From Clostridia bacterium (lineage in GTDB: Bacteria > Bacillota > Clostridia > Oscillospirales > Acutalibacteraceae), in contig JAFSIW010000033.1 of assembly GCA_017439545.1 (NCBI GenBank), positions 1 through 59,749 on the forward strand: a stretch of DNA of 59,749 bases, given 5' to 3'. How positions within the stretch are numbered: position 1 is the stretch's first letter; every line of letters begins with the position of its first letter. This document shows positions 15,226-23,806 of the stretch, in pieces. The position numbers and the translations under genes were made by a program. The notes beneath the pieces are model-generated. The model had not been told where the DNA came from and did no database searches. It was given only the letters and a program-made list of their open reading frames with translations.

Positions 15226-17652
15226 ATGTTAGAATTGCAACCTAAAACCTTACCCATCATTGCCTTGCGGGGCTTGGTGGTGTTTCCGGGACTTCCCATT
15301 CATTTCGATGTGGGTCGTGCCCACTCCATTGCCGCTGTGCACGAGGCTATGTCGGGAGACGCCTACGTGTTTTTAACGGCGCAACAGGATATTCGTGTGG
15401 ACGAGCCGGATGCTAATCTGCTGTACCCCGTGGGATGTATTGCTAAAATCACTCAGATATTAAAACTGCCGGGTGACGGTCTGCGTGTGGTGGCAGACGG
15501 CGTTTCCCGTGCAGAGATTCGTGCTATGCTCCAAAAAGACCCCTATTTTAAGGGCACGGTCATGCCGTTACCTGCGATTACGGCACCTGCCGATAGTTTA
15601 CCTGCCGCGGCAATGCTTCGCTCGGTGAAAGACGCTTTCGGTCGCTATGCCGAGGTAAACGTAAAAGTGGCGTCCGACCTTCGGTTTACAGTAGCGGCGG
15701 AGCAGGATATCGGTCGTCTGACCGATACCATTGCCGCAGAATTACCTTTTACGGTAGAAGCTAAGCAAGCCTTGCTTGATGAGATCGACGAGCTTACCCG
15801 CGGGGAACTGCTGGTATCCGCTTTGGATACCGAGGCGGAATTACTGAAGCTGGAAATCAAGATCGAGCAAAAGGTGCGGGACAGTATGGATGCCAACCAA
15901 CGGGATTATTACCTGCGGGAGCAACTCAGTGCTATTGCAGAGGAATTGGGAGAAGATGACGATCCAAAAAAAGAGGCAGAAGAATACCGTGACCGTATCA
16001 ACGCTCTTGCTGCGACTGATGAAATCAAAGACAAGCTGTTGCGTGAAACCAACAAGCTTTTTAAAATGCCATCCGGCTCTCACGAAGCCACCGTGGTCCG
16101 TAATTATTTGGACACGGTGCTGGAATTGCCCTTTGGGGTGATGGGTGAGGATTCTCACGATATTACCGCCGCCGCGCAAATTCTGGATGCGGACCATTAC
16201 GGACTAAAAAAGGTGAAGGAACGAATCTTGGAACTGATGGCGGTACGTACTCTCGCTCCCGATATCAAGGGACAAATTCTCTGTCTGGTAGGTCCTCCCG
16301 GTGTGGGTAAGACCTCCATTGCCCGTTCCATTGCTACCTGTATGAATCGGCAATATGTGCGCATCTCTTTGGGCGGTGTACGGGACGAAGCGGATATCCG
16401 CGGTCACCGCCGCACCTATATCGGCTCTATGCCCGGTCGTATTATGGAGGCTGTGCGTCAAGCAAAGTGTATGAATCCCTTGATCTTGATGGACGAAATC
16501 GATAAGCTGGGTAACGACTATAAGGGAGATCCCTCCGCCGCCTTGTTGGAGGCGCTGGATCCCGAGCAGAACAGCACGTTCCAGGATCATTTTTTGGAAA
16601 TTCCCTTTGATCTTTCCAAGGTTCTGTTTGTGCTTACCGCCAACGATATGGATGCTATTCCTCCCGCCTTGCGGGATCGGATGGAGATCATTCAACTGAC
16701 CAGCTATACCAGAGAAGAAAAATATCAGATCGCCAAACAGCATCTGATTCCCAAACAGATAGAGCGTCACGGTCTCACGAACAAGCAATTTCGTTTGTCT
16801 TCCGCCGCCCTGTATGGTTTGATCGACGGCTACGTAAAAGAGGCCGGCGTTCGGAACTTAGAGAGGGAGATCGCCTCTCTTTGCCGCAAGTCTGCTAAAA
16901 TGATCGTTTCGGGCGAGAAGGAGACCGTCAGTCTGAAAACTGCCGATCTTCCGCAAATGTTGGGACCCCGTCGCTTTAAGCCGGAAGTGCCTGCCAAACA
17001 AGGAGCGGTAGGCTTGGTAAACGGATTAGCGTGGACCTCCGTGGGCGGCGAATTGCTTCCCATTGAAACCGCCGTGTTTAAGGGAAGCGGCAAGATTCAA
17101 CTGACCGGCTCGTTGGGTGACGTGATGAAGGAATCGGCGGGTGCGGCCATCAGCTGTATTCGCAGTCGCACCGATTACCTGAACGTGCCCGAACTGTTTT
17201 ACAGCGAAAACGATCTACATATTCATGCGCCTGAAGGGGCAGTGCCCAAAGACGGTCCCTCGGCAGGTATTACCATGGCAACCGCTTTGATTTCGGCCTT
17301 TTCGGGCTGCGCTGTCCGCAGTGACGTGGCTATGACCGGTGAGATTACCATTCGGGGACGGGTGTTGCCCATCGGCGGCTTAAAAGAAAAATCCATGGCG
17401 GCTTATAAAGCGGGAATGAAGACCGTGATTCTGCCCAAAGACAATCTGCCCGATCTGGCTGAAGTGGAAGATATTGTAAAAGATAACCTGGAGTTTGTTG
17501 GGGTTTCTACCCTGGATGAGGTTTTGCCCGTCGCCTTTGTTGACAGTTCCTATCGCAAAAGCGGTAGCGTGAAAACCGCCAAACGACCCCACTCTGTTTC
17601 TGTCACCAAGTCGGTTGTTCCCGGCTTTTGCAAGGGGAGGAAAACGCTGTGA
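15226..17652 (+). CDS. lon: ATP-dependent protease Lon (LonA)
   Basis: Soluble AAA+ protease. The 808-aa protein has the N-terminal LON substrate-binding domain (from [15 protein letters not shown]), AAA+ module with Walker A GPPGVGKT at 356-363, and a C-terminal protease domain with the Ser-Lys dyad: Ser679 in DGPSAG and the lysine of GGLKEK (Lys722). Length and order are those of bacterial LonA, not the sporulation paralogue LonB, which has membrane segments. The stop TGA overlaps the GTG start of engB. Confidence 0.97.
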   Translation: MLELQPKTLPIIALRGLVVFPGLPIHFDVGRAHSIAAVHEAMSGDAYVFLTAQQDIRVDEPDANLLYPVGCIAKITQILKLPGDGLRVVADGVSRAEIRAMLQKDPYFKGTVMPLPAITAPADSLPAAAMLRSVKDAFGRYAEVNVKVASDLRFTVAAEQDIGRLTDTIAAELPFTVEAKQALLDEIDELTRGELLVSALDTEAELLKLEIKIEQKVRDSMDANQRDYYLREQLSAIAEELGEDDDPKKEAEEYRDRINALAATDEIKDKLLRETNKLFKMPSGSHEATVVRNYLDTVLELPFGVMGEDSHDITAAAQILDADHYGLKKVKERILELMAVRTLAPDIKGQILCLVGPPGVGKTSIARSIATCMNRQYVRISLGGVRDEADIRGHRRTYIGSMPGRIMEAVRQAKCMNPLILMDEIDKLGNDYKGDPSAALLEALDPEQNSTFQDHFLEIPFDLSKVLFVLTANDMDAIPPALRDRMEIIQLTSYTREEKYQIAKQHLIPKQIERHGLTNKQFRLSSAALYGLIDGYVKEAGVRNLEREIASLCRKSAKMIVSGEKETVSLKTADLPQMLGPRRFKPEVPAKQGAVGLVNGLAWTSVGGELLPIETAVFKGSGKIQLTGSLGDVMKESAGAAISCIRSRTDYLNVPELFYSENDLHIHAPEGAVPKDGPSAGITMATALISAFSGCAVRSDVAMTGEITIRGRVLPIGGLKEKSMAAYKAGMKTVILPKDNLPDLAEVEDIVKDNLEFVGVSTLDEVLPVAFVDSSYRKSGSVKTAKRPHSVSVTKSVVPGFCKGRKTL

Positions 17653-18272
17653 ATCTGCATTTAGCAAAATACGAAATGTCGGCCGGCACGTCCCGCCAGT
17701 TGCCGACACCCACCTTGCCCGAAATTGTTTTTTCCGGCAAATCCAACGTGGGTAAATCCTCTTTACTCAATAAACTCCTTAACCGCAAGGCGCTGGCGCG
17801 GGTGTCTGCCACCCCCGGCAAAACCGTGACCATCAATTTTTATCAAGTGGATACGGTTCGTTTTGTGGACTTTCCCGGTTACGGCTATGCCAAGCGCCCC
17901 GATGCGGAACGTCGGCGTTGGTCGGAACTGGCGGAAGGGTATTTTGCTCAAGATCGGAATATCGCCTTATTGGTACAGCTCATCGACATTCGACACCATC
18001 ATTCCAAGGACGATGAAACGATGCTTCGCTTTTTAGCCGACAGTGGTCTGCCTTTTGTGATCGTGCTGACCAAGGCGGATAAATTAAATAAGACCCAACT
18101 GAACAAACGCCTGCAAGAGGTGGAGCAGGAAATGAACTTTTTGCCTGAGGGAATTGAAAAGATCCCTGTTTCCTCCACCAGCGGCAGCGGTATTGATCGG
18201 TTGATGGAGCGCATCAACGGTGCGGTCAAAGAAAAAACCACCATTAAGATTATAAAACCAAAAGGAGAATAA
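17649..18272 (+). CDS. engB: Ribosome biogenesis GTP-binding protein EngB (YsxC)
   Basis: Small GTPase required for 50S assembly, usually encoded after lon in Firmicutes. GTG 17649 is chosen: AGGGGAGG stands 8 bases upstream and GTGA overlaps the lon stop. The protein is 207 aa. G1 GKSNVGKSS, G3 DFPGYGYAKR and G4 LTKADK are visible, with the C-terminal ending in basic residues. Context (tig-clpP-clpX-lon-engB) is the standard one. Confidence 0.96.
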   Translation: MNLHLAKYEMSAGTSRQLPTPTLPEIVFSGKSNVGKSSLLNKLLNRKALARVSATPGKTVTINFYQVDTVRFVDFPGYGYAKRPDAERRRWSELAEGYFAQDRNIALLVQLIDIRHHHSKDDETMLRFLADSGLPFVIVLTKADKLNKTQLNKRLQEVEQEMNFLPEGIEKIPVSSTSGSGIDRLMERINGAVKEKTTIKIIKPKGE

Positions 18273-18277
18273 ATATT

Positions 18278-18778
18278 ATGTTAACCGGTAAACACAACGT
18301 AGAGATTGAAACCAGAGATTTTGGTACCATCCGTTTGGAATTGGACGCCGATCACGCTCCTATTTCCACCGAAAACTTCTTGCGTCTTGCCCAAAATGGC
18401 TTTTATGACGGTTTGACCTTCCACCGTATTATTTCCGGCTTTATGATCCAAGGCGGCGACCCGCTGGGCAATGGCATGGGAGGATCGGATGAAAAAATCA
18501 AAGGAGAATTTTTGGCAAATGGTGTTGCCAATCCCTTAAAACATACCCGCGGCGCTATTTCTATGGCTCGCTCTATGTTTAACGATTCGGCTTCTTCTCA
18601 GTTCTTCATCGTTCACGAAGACAGCTTCTTTTTAGACGGTCAGTATGCGGTGTTCGGCTATGTCACCGATGGCATTGAAGTGGTAGATAAGATCTGCGAA
18701 GCTACCCCCGTGGTGGACAACAACGGTACCGTAACCAAACCCAATCAACCTGTGATTACCGCTGTGCGGGTGCTGTAA
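18278..18778 (+). CDS. Cyclophilin-type peptidyl-prolyl isomerase
   Basis: A 166-aa cytoplasmic cyclophilin. AAAGGAG lies 10 bases before ATG 18278. Family signatures are clear: FHRIISGFMIQGGDP (active-site Arg and Phe), the GAISMAR block and SSQFFIVHED. No signal peptide is present. It follows engB by 5 bases and precedes the thioesterase gene by 1 base, so it belongs to the same transcript. Confidence 0.95.
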   Translation: MLTGKHNVEIETRDFGTIRLELDADHAPISTENFLRLAQNGFYDGLTFHRIISGFMIQGGDPLGNGMGGSDEKIKGEFLANGVANPLKHTRGAISMARSMFNDSASSQFFIVHEDSFFLDGQYAVFGYVTDGIEVVDKICEATPVVDNNGTVTKPNQPVITAVRVL

Positions 18779-18779
18779 A

Positions 18780-19502
18780 ATGAAAGCCGTATTTTCACAG
18801 GAATATCCGTTGAGGGCCTGCGATTTTGACTGTCATCATCACTTGCAGCCTGCCGGGGTAATGGATCTGTTTCAGGATGCCGCAGGTCGGCACGCTATGG
18901 AACTGGGAATCGGTTTTCCTCAACTGGCGGCAAAGCATCAGATGTGGATATTGTCGGGGGTGCAGTATGAGGTGGTGGCAACGCCTCATATGTACCAAAC
19001 CGTGCGGGTGGTCACCTGGCCCTTGCCTGCCTCCTCGGTCACCTGCCGCAGAGAATACCGTATGGAAGCCTTAGACGGTACCTTGCTTGTTAAAGGCACG
19101 TCGGATTGGGCGATTATGGACGGTGACAAGCGCAAACTGTTGCGTGCCCGCGAGGTGTATCCCGAAGGTCTCGATTATTGTACCGATCTGTGTTTTGACG
19201 AAAAAATGCCCCGTCTTAAAGATTTTGTTCCCGCCGACGAGGGGATGACCGTGATTCCCGGTTTTGCTCAGTTGGATATGAACGGACACGTGAATAATAC
19301 CAAATATGCCAACTTCATTTTGGATGCCATCCAATGGCAGGAGGGGGACGCTATCGCAGTATTCCAGATCCACTATCGCAAGGAACTGCTGGCACACCAA
19401 CCCGCCACGGTGTACGTGCAACGGGAAGGGAAAACTATTTTGGCAATGGGAAAGAATTCCGATGGCGAAAGTATGTTCCTTGGACGGATTGCGTTACAAT
19501 AA
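18780..19502 (+). CDS. Acyl-ACP thioesterase (FatA/FatB family)
   Basis: Hydrolyses acyl-ACP and so releases free fatty acids. The 240-aa protein has the double hot-dog layout: a first half starting YPLRACDFDCHHHLQPAGVMD and a second half starting at the LDMNGHVNNTKYANF motif, which carries the Asn and His of the family active site. ATG 18780 is one base after the cyclophilin stop, with a weak ribosome site, so coupling is likely. The next gene encodes a DegV fatty-acid-binding protein, which makes a role in fatty acid turnover plausible. Confidence 0.88.
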   Translation: MKAVFSQEYPLRACDFDCHHHLQPAGVMDLFQDAAGRHAMELGIGFPQLAAKHQMWILSGVQYEVVATPHMYQTVRVVTWPLPASSVTCRREYRMEALDGTLLVKGTSDWAIMDGDKRKLLRAREVYPEGLDYCTDLCFDEKMPRLKDFVPADEGMTVIPGFAQLDMNGHVNNTKYANFILDAIQWQEGDAIAVFQIHYRKELLAHQPATVYVQREGKTILAMGKNSDGESMFLGRIALQ

Positions 19503-19508
19503 TGTGAA

Positions 19509-19543
19509 AGCACTGTTATCTTGCGGGATAACGGTGCTTTTTC
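19509..19543 (+). terminator. Terminator after the acyl-ACP thioesterase gene
   Basis: Long stem AGCAC-GTTATC / GATAAC-GTGCT (one mismatch) with a short loop, then TTTTTC. It closes the lon-engB-cyclophilin-thioesterase unit. Confidence 0.8.
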
Positions 19544-19552
19544 TTAAACGAA

Positions 19553-19608
19553 AGATGTTGACTTATCAACATCTTTGTGATACAATAAGACTTGTTGAAA
19601 TTTCAACA
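19553..19608 (+). promoter_or_regulatory. degV promoter with two palindromic operators
   Basis: Promoter TTGACT (19558-19563), 17 bp, TACAAT (19581-19586). A perfect 9-bp inverted repeat (AGATGTTGA, 4 bases, TCAACATCT; 19553-19574) covers the -35 box. A second perfect 16-bp palindrome TGTTGAAATTTCAACA (19593-19608) lies at the expected transcript start. Both contain the half-site TGTTGA with N4 between TTGA and TCAA. This is the layout of a repressor operator pair. The regulator is not in the window as far as I can see. Confidence 0.75.
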
Positions 19609-19633
19609 TCTATATTTGAAGCAGGTGAGAAAA

Positions 19634-20485
19634 TTGAAAAACGTCCATATTATCATTGATTCAACGGTGGATCTTCCGTTTTCCCTCAAACAACAGTTGC
19701 GGGTCGTGCCCCTTCGGGTTCTGTTTGGCGAGGAAGAATACATTGACGGCGTGACCATTACCCATCAGTCCTTTTATGAAAAGCTGATTGAGAGCGATCG
19801 TTTACCCTATACCAGTCAGGCTGCTCCTTGTGATTTTGATGAAAAGTTTAAAGAAATCACTAACAAAGGAGAAAGTGCCGTGGTGCTGACCTTGGCCTCC
19901 TCTTTGTCGGGGACCTATCAAAGCGCTTGTATTGCGGCGGCGGAATATGAGAATATCTATGTGGTAGATACCGAAAGTGTTGCCATTGGCAGCGGCATTT
20001 TGGCACAGCGGGCATTGCAATTTAAGGAGCAGGGGCTTCCTGCACAAGAGATCGCTTGTCGACTGGAACGAGAAAAAACGCAGGTGCGGGTGGTTGCTTT
20101 GGTAGATACGCTGGAATATCTCAAGCGTGGAGGGCGACTGTCGAAAACGGCGGCTGTGGCCGGTGGCTTGTTGAACATTAAGCCGGTGCTTGCTCTGGTC
20201 AGCGGTCAGATTCAGCTGCTTGGTAAAGCCCGCGGCTCAAAACAAGGCAACAATCTGCTTATAAAAGAAATTGAAAAGGCAGGCGGCGTAGACTTTGATC
20301 GTCCTGTATTGCTGGGATATACCGGTTTATCCGATTTAATGATTAACAAGTATAAAGAAGACAGTGCCCCGCTTTGGAAGCACGCGAAGGAAGATTTACC
20401 TGTTACACCCATTGGTAGTGTGATCGGCACCCATGTGGGACCCGATGCGATTGCCGTGGCATTTTTCAGCAAAAATGAAGCATAA
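19634..20485 (+). CDS. DegV family fatty-acid-binding protein (FakB-like)
   Basis: DegV proteins bind a fatty acid between two domains; some (FakB) present it to the kinase FakA for phosphorylation. Start TTG 19634 has CAGGTGAG upstream, giving 283 aa, the family's usual size. Visible signatures: IIIDSTVDLP at the N-terminus, TSQAAP, the LASSLSGTYQSA loop, the LVDTLEYLKRGGRLS helix and LLNIKPVLAL. The last residues HVGPDAIAVAFF carry the conserved His of DegV folds. It has its own regulated promoter and follows an acyl-ACP thioesterase gene. Confidence 0.92.
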   Translation: MKNVHIIIDSTVDLPFSLKQQLRVVPLRVLFGEEEYIDGVTITHQSFYEKLIESDRLPYTSQAAPCDFDEKFKEITNKGESAVVLTLASSLSGTYQSACIAAAEYENIYVVDTESVAIGSGILAQRALQFKEQGLPAQEIACRLEREKTQVRVVALVDTLEYLKRGGRLSKTAAVAGGLLNIKPVLALVSGQIQLLGKARGSKQGNNLLIKEIEKAGGVDFDRPVLLGYTGLSDLMINKYKEDSAPLWKHAKEDLPVTPIGSVIGTHVGPDAIAVAFFSKNEA

Positions 20486-20520
20486 AAAAACAGCGTTTGG
20501 AGAAAAAACTCCAAACGCTG
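20484..20520 (-). terminator. Terminator for hpt
   Basis: 12-bp perfect stem CAGCGTTTGGAG/CTCCAAACGCTG with an A6 loop. On the minus strand it is followed by TTTTTTT. Rightward transcription from degV meets the hairpin without a T-run. Confidence 0.85.
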
Positions 20521-20535
20521 ATATCATCATAACGG

Positions 20536-21087
20536 TTATTCGCCGATATATTCCCCAATGTAAGGCAGATTGCGATAGTATTCACCACAGTCCAAACCGT
20601 AACCGACTACGAATTTGTCGGGAATGGTAAACAAGGAGTAGTCTGCGGTCAGCTCCACCAAGCGACGATCAGGCTTATCCAGCAATGTTACAATGGTCAG
20701 CGAAAGCGGCTTGCGGGTGCGCAACATTTTGGCAACGTCGTGCAGGGTGCGACCGGTGTCAATAATATCTTCAACAATTACCACGTGGTAGTTGCTTACG
20801 TCCCGATCCAGATCCATGGTGATCTTAACAATACCGGTAGAAACAGTGCCTTCATAATAACTCTTGGCACACATAAAGCCAATCTCACAAGGAACGCTGA
20901 CGGCACGGCAAAGGTCGGCCATAAATACGAATGCGCCCTTTAAAATGCTTACCAGCAAAATGGGACGTCCGTCGTATAATTTATCGATTTCTTTACCGGC
21001 TTTGACAACGGCATCGGCAATTTCTTCCTTTGTGATCATAACCTGAACACGGCTATACATATCTTCCGGAGATTCAATGGGCTTCAT
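20536..21087 (-). CDS. hpt: Hypoxanthine phosphoribosyltransferase
   Basis: Purine salvage enzyme joining hypoxanthine or guanine to PRPP. ATG 21087 (MKPIESPED) has AAGGGTGG 8 bases upstream; the open frame extends much further but crosses the promoter. The 183-aa protein has the PRPP-binding loop VVIVEDIIDTGRTL, the flexible-loop residues KSYYEGTVSTG and the C-terminal VGYGLDCGEYYRNLPYIG block of the family. In many Firmicutes hpt sits beside tilS and ftsH; here it is monocistronic between a promoter and a terminator. Confidence 0.96.
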   Translation of the reverse strand: MKPIESPEDMYSRVQVMITKEEIADAVVKAGKEIDKLYDGRPILLVSILKGAFVFMADLCRAVSVPCEIGFMCAKSYYEGTVSTGIVKITMDLDRDVSNYHVVIVEDIIDTGRTLHDVAKMLRTRKPLSLTIVTLLDKPDRRLVELTADYSLFTIPDKFVVGYGLDCGEYYRNLPYIGEYIGE

Positions 21088-21117
21088 ACGGATACCACCC
21101 TTACAACAATTTTTTTC

Positions 21118-21146
21118 AGTATACCACGAACGGTTCTTAAATGCAA
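21118..21146 (-). promoter_or_regulatory. Promoter for hpt
   Basis: Minus strand: TTGCAT (21146-21141), 17 bp, TATACT (21123-21118). Confidence 0.55.
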
Positions 21147-21169
21147 CAAAAATAGCACGAACAAATGAA

Positions 21170-21236
21170 TTTACTGTAGATTTCAGTAAAATATTTCCAA
21201 TAGGGGTTGCAAAAAAGGCGGGGGAGAGGTTATAAT
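21170..21236 (+). promoter_or_regulatory. Promoter and upstream palindrome of the flavodiiron gene
   Basis: Promoter TTGCAA (21207-21212), 18 bp, TATAAT (21231-21236). A perfect inverted repeat TTTACTG-N7-CAGTAAA (21170-21190) is centred about 60 bp before the predicted start, a typical activator or redox-regulator position. The binding protein is unknown. Confidence 0.55.
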
Positions 21237-21258
21237 ACTTAACGAGGTGATATTTCCT

Positions 21259-23049
21259 ATGAAGATTACAAACGATATTCTGTATATTGGTGTTAATGAC
21301 CATCAGGTAGACCTGTTTGAAGGGCAATACGTCGTTCCCAACGGGATGTCCTATAATTCCTATGTGATTTTGGATGACAAGATCGCCGTGATGGATACGG
21401 TAGACGCCAATTTTACCCACGAATGGTTGGATAATCTGCAACACGCGTTAGACGGTGGAACCCCCGACTATCTGGTGGTACAGCATATGGAGCCCGACCA
21501 TTCGGCCAATATTATGAATTTTGCCAAGGCGTATCCCGATGCTACCATCGTGTCCTCTGCCAAGGCGTTTCAAATGATGCAAAACTTCTTTGGCACCGAT
21601 TTTGCCGATCGCCGTGTGGTGGTGGGCGAGGGAGATACCCTGAAGCTGGGTCGCCATACCCTGACCTTTGTCACCGCTCCCATGGTGCATTGGCCGGAGG
21701 TCATTGTGACCTATGATTCCACCGATAAAGTGCTGTTTTCTGCCGACGGATTCGGCAAATTCGGCGCGCTGGACGTGGAAGAAGACTGGGCTTGCGAAGC
21801 CCGTCGGTATTACATCGGCATTGTGGGCAAATACGGCGCGCAGGTGCAAGCGCTGCTGAAAAAAGCCGCAGGACTGGATATTGCCACCATCTGCCCCTTG
21901 CACGGTCCCATTCTCACCGAGAATCTGGGGTATTATCTGGATTTGTATAACACTTGGTCTTCTTATCAACCGGAAGACGAAGGGATTATGATCGCCTACA
22001 CGTCGGTGTACGGCAACACCAAAAAGGCGGTGCTCGCTCTGGCTGATCAGTTAAAAGCCAACGGTTGCCCCAAAGTGGTGGTCAACGATCTTGCCCGTTG
22101 CGATATGGCTGAAGCGGTAGAGGATGCCTTCCGTTATAATAAATTGGTATTGGCAACCACTACCTATAATGCCGATATCTTCCCCTTTATGAAAGAGTTT
22201 ATCCATCATCTGACCGAACGGAACTTCCAAAACCGCACGGTTGCCTTTATTGAAAACGGCAGTTGGGCACCCCTTGCCGCCAAGGTGATGAAAGGCATGC
22301 TGGAAAACAGCAAAAATCTCACCTTTGCCGATACGGTTGTTACCATTCAGTCTGCTTTGAACGAAGACAGCACCAATGCTTTAAAATCCCTTGCAGATGA
22401 ACTGTGTAAGGATTATCTGGCCCGTCAGGATGCCACCGCCAACAAGAACGATCTGAACGCTTTGTTTAACATTGGCTATGGGCTGTATGTGGTGACCTGT
22501 AATGACGGTAAAAAGGACAACGGTCTGATCGTCAATACCGTCACCCAGGTAACCAATACCCCCAATCGCATTGCGGTGACCATCAACAAAGAAAACTATT
22601 CCCACCACGTCATCAAGCAAAGCGGCAAAATGAACATCAACTGTCTGAGTCAGGATGCGCCCTTTGCGGTGTTTGAAAAATTCGGCTTCCAAAGCGGTCG
22701 TACGGTGAATAAGTTTGAAGGCTGTGAGCCTCTGCGGTCAGATAACGGGCTGGTGTTCCTGCCCCGTCATATCAATTCATTTATGTCGTTGAAGGTAGAA
22801 CAATACGTGGATCTTGACACCCACGGAATGTTTATTTGTTCGGTGAGCGAGGCACGGGTGATTTCGGACAAAGAAACCATGACCTATACCTATTATCACG
22901 AAAACGTGAAACCCAAGCCCCAGACCGACGGCAAAAAAGGCTACGTTTGTAAGATTTGCGGCTACGTGTACGAAGGGGATACCTTACCCGAAGACTACGT
23001 TTGTCCCTTGTGTAAACACGGTGCTGTGGATTTTGAACCCATTGAATAA
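21259..23049 (+). CDS. Flavodiiron protein fused to flavin reductase and rubredoxin domains
   Basis: Oxygen- and/or NO-reducing enzyme. ATG 21259 has GAGGTGA upstream; 596 aa. Domain order: metallo-beta-lactamase-like diiron domain (1-240) with ligands H76, E78, D80, H144, D163 and H215; flavodoxin domain (about 243-390) starting with IAYTSVYGNTKKA; flavin reductase-like domain (about 400-545); C-terminal rubredoxin (562-596) with C564, C567, C582, C585 and a short 14-residue spacer. The last two domains together equal Hrb, the separate partner of FprA in Moorella; here both partners are one chain, so electrons could pass from NAD(P)H through FMN and Fe-Cys4 to the diiron site. Ferritin and rubredoxin genes follow at once. 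Confidence 0.93.
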   Translation: MKITNDILYIGVNDHQVDLFEGQYVVPNGMSYNSYVILDDKIAVMDTVDANFTHEWLDNLQHALDGGTPDYLVVQHMEPDHSANIMNFAKAYPDATIVSSAKAFQMMQNFFGTDFADRRVVVGEGDTLKLGRHTLTFVTAPMVHWPEVIVTYDSTDKVLFSADGFGKFGALDVEEDWACEARRYYIGIVGKYGAQVQALLKKAAGLDIATICPLHGPILTENLGYYLDLYNTWSSYQPEDEGIMIAYTSVYGNTKKAVLALADQLKANGCPKVVVNDLARCDMAEAVEDAFRYNKLVLATTTYNADIFPFMKEFIHHLTERNFQNRTVAFIENGSWAPLAAKVMKGMLENSKNLTFADTVVTIQSALNEDSTNALKSLADELCKDYLARQDATANKNDLNALFNIGYGLYVVTCNDGKKDNGLIVNTVTQVTNTPNRIAVTINKENYSHHVIKQSGKMNINCLSQDAPFAVFEKFGFQSGRTVNKFEGCEPLRSDNGLVFLPRHINSFMSLKVEQYVDLDTHGMFICSVSEARVISDKETMTYTYYHENVKPKPQTDGKKGYVCKICGYVYEGDTLPEDYVCPLCKHGAVDFEPIE

Positions 23050-23064
23050 AGGAGAGAACAAATC

Positions 23065-23577
23065 ATGATGAACCAAAACGTACGGGATCTGCTGAATCAG
23101 CAAATCAACAAGGAATTCTATTCCGCCTATCTGTATCTGGATTTTTCCAACTATTTTGAAGATCAAGGGTTGGATGGCTTTGCCAACTGGTATATGATTC
23201 AGGCACAAGAAGAACGGGATCACGCCATGCTGTTCTATCAATACCTGCAAAACGAAAACCAAAAGGTCACGCTGGAAGCCATCGACAAGCCCGACAAAAC
23301 CTTTACCTGCCATATGGACGTGTTGAAAGCGGGCTTGGAGCATGAGGAATACGTAACCTCTCTCATCAACGACATTTACGCCGCCGCTTATGAAGTCAAA
23401 GACTTCCGTACCATGCAGTTTTTGGATTGGTTTGTCAAAGAACAAGGGGAAGAAGAAACCAATGCCAACGATCTGATCACCAAAATGGAACTGTTCGGCT
23501 CTGACCCCAAGAGTTTGTATATGCTCAATCAGGAACTGGCCGCCCGTGTATACAGTGCGCCGTCCTTGGTATTATAA
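23065..23577 (+). CDS. ftn: Ferritin (non-haem, bacterial Ftn type)
   Basis: A 170-aa four-helix ferritin that stores iron and oxidises Fe(II). Ferroxidase-centre residues are visible: Glu in NKEFYSAYLYL, the EERDHA motif (Glu and His) and Glu/Gln further on in EQGEEE. AAAGGAGA lies 9 bases before ATG 23065. It lies 15 bases after the flavodiiron gene and 18 bases before the rubredoxin gene, so the three form one oxidative-stress operon in which oxygen reduction and iron sequestration are coexpressed. Confidence 0.95.
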   Translation: MMNQNVRDLLNQQINKEFYSAYLYLDFSNYFEDQGLDGFANWYMIQAQEERDHAMLFYQYLQNENQKVTLEAIDKPDKTFTCHMDVLKAGLEHEEYVTSLINDIYAAAYEVKDFRTMQFLDWFVKEQGEEETNANDLITKMELFGSDPKSLYMLNQELAARVYSAPSLVL

Positions 23578-23595
23578 AATTAGGAGGAATACACG

Positions 23596-23754
23596 ATGAA
23601 ATACGTATGCGACGTATGCGGTTGGGAATATGACGAAACCGTAGGCGATCCCGATAACGGTATTGCCGCCGGCACCAAGTTCGAAGACCTGCCCGACGAT
23701 TTTACCTGCCCCTTGTGCGGTGTGGGTAAGGATAACTTTTCTGCCGCCGAATAA
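23596..23754 (+). CDS. Rubredoxin
   Basis: A 52-aa one-iron electron carrier. It begins [12 protein letters not shown] and keeps both knuckles: CDVC (C5, C8) and CPLCG (C38, C41), with the usual long spacer and [11 protein letters not shown] loop. AGGAGG is 8 bases before ATG 23596. As the third gene of the flavodiiron operon it is the probable free electron donor for the diiron protein or another acceptor. Confidence 0.95.
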   Translation: MKYVCDVCGWEYDETVGDPDNGIAAGTKFEDLPDDFTCPLCGVGKDNFSAAE

Positions 23755-23768
23755 GGCGTAGCAAACGG

Positions 23769-23803
23769 AACACCCGTGATCCTTTGATGGGATCACGGGT
23801 GTT
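23769..23803. terminator. Terminator after the rubredoxin gene
   Basis: 14-bp perfect stem (AACACCCGTGATCC and its complement), 7-base loop. It separates the convergent rubredoxin and hydrolase genes. Confidence 0.75.
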
Positions 23804-23806
23804 TAC

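Noticed and set aside
21088-21444. N-terminal extension of hpt
   Set aside because: It would run through the promoter and the start of the divergent flavodiiron gene; the family starts at 21087.
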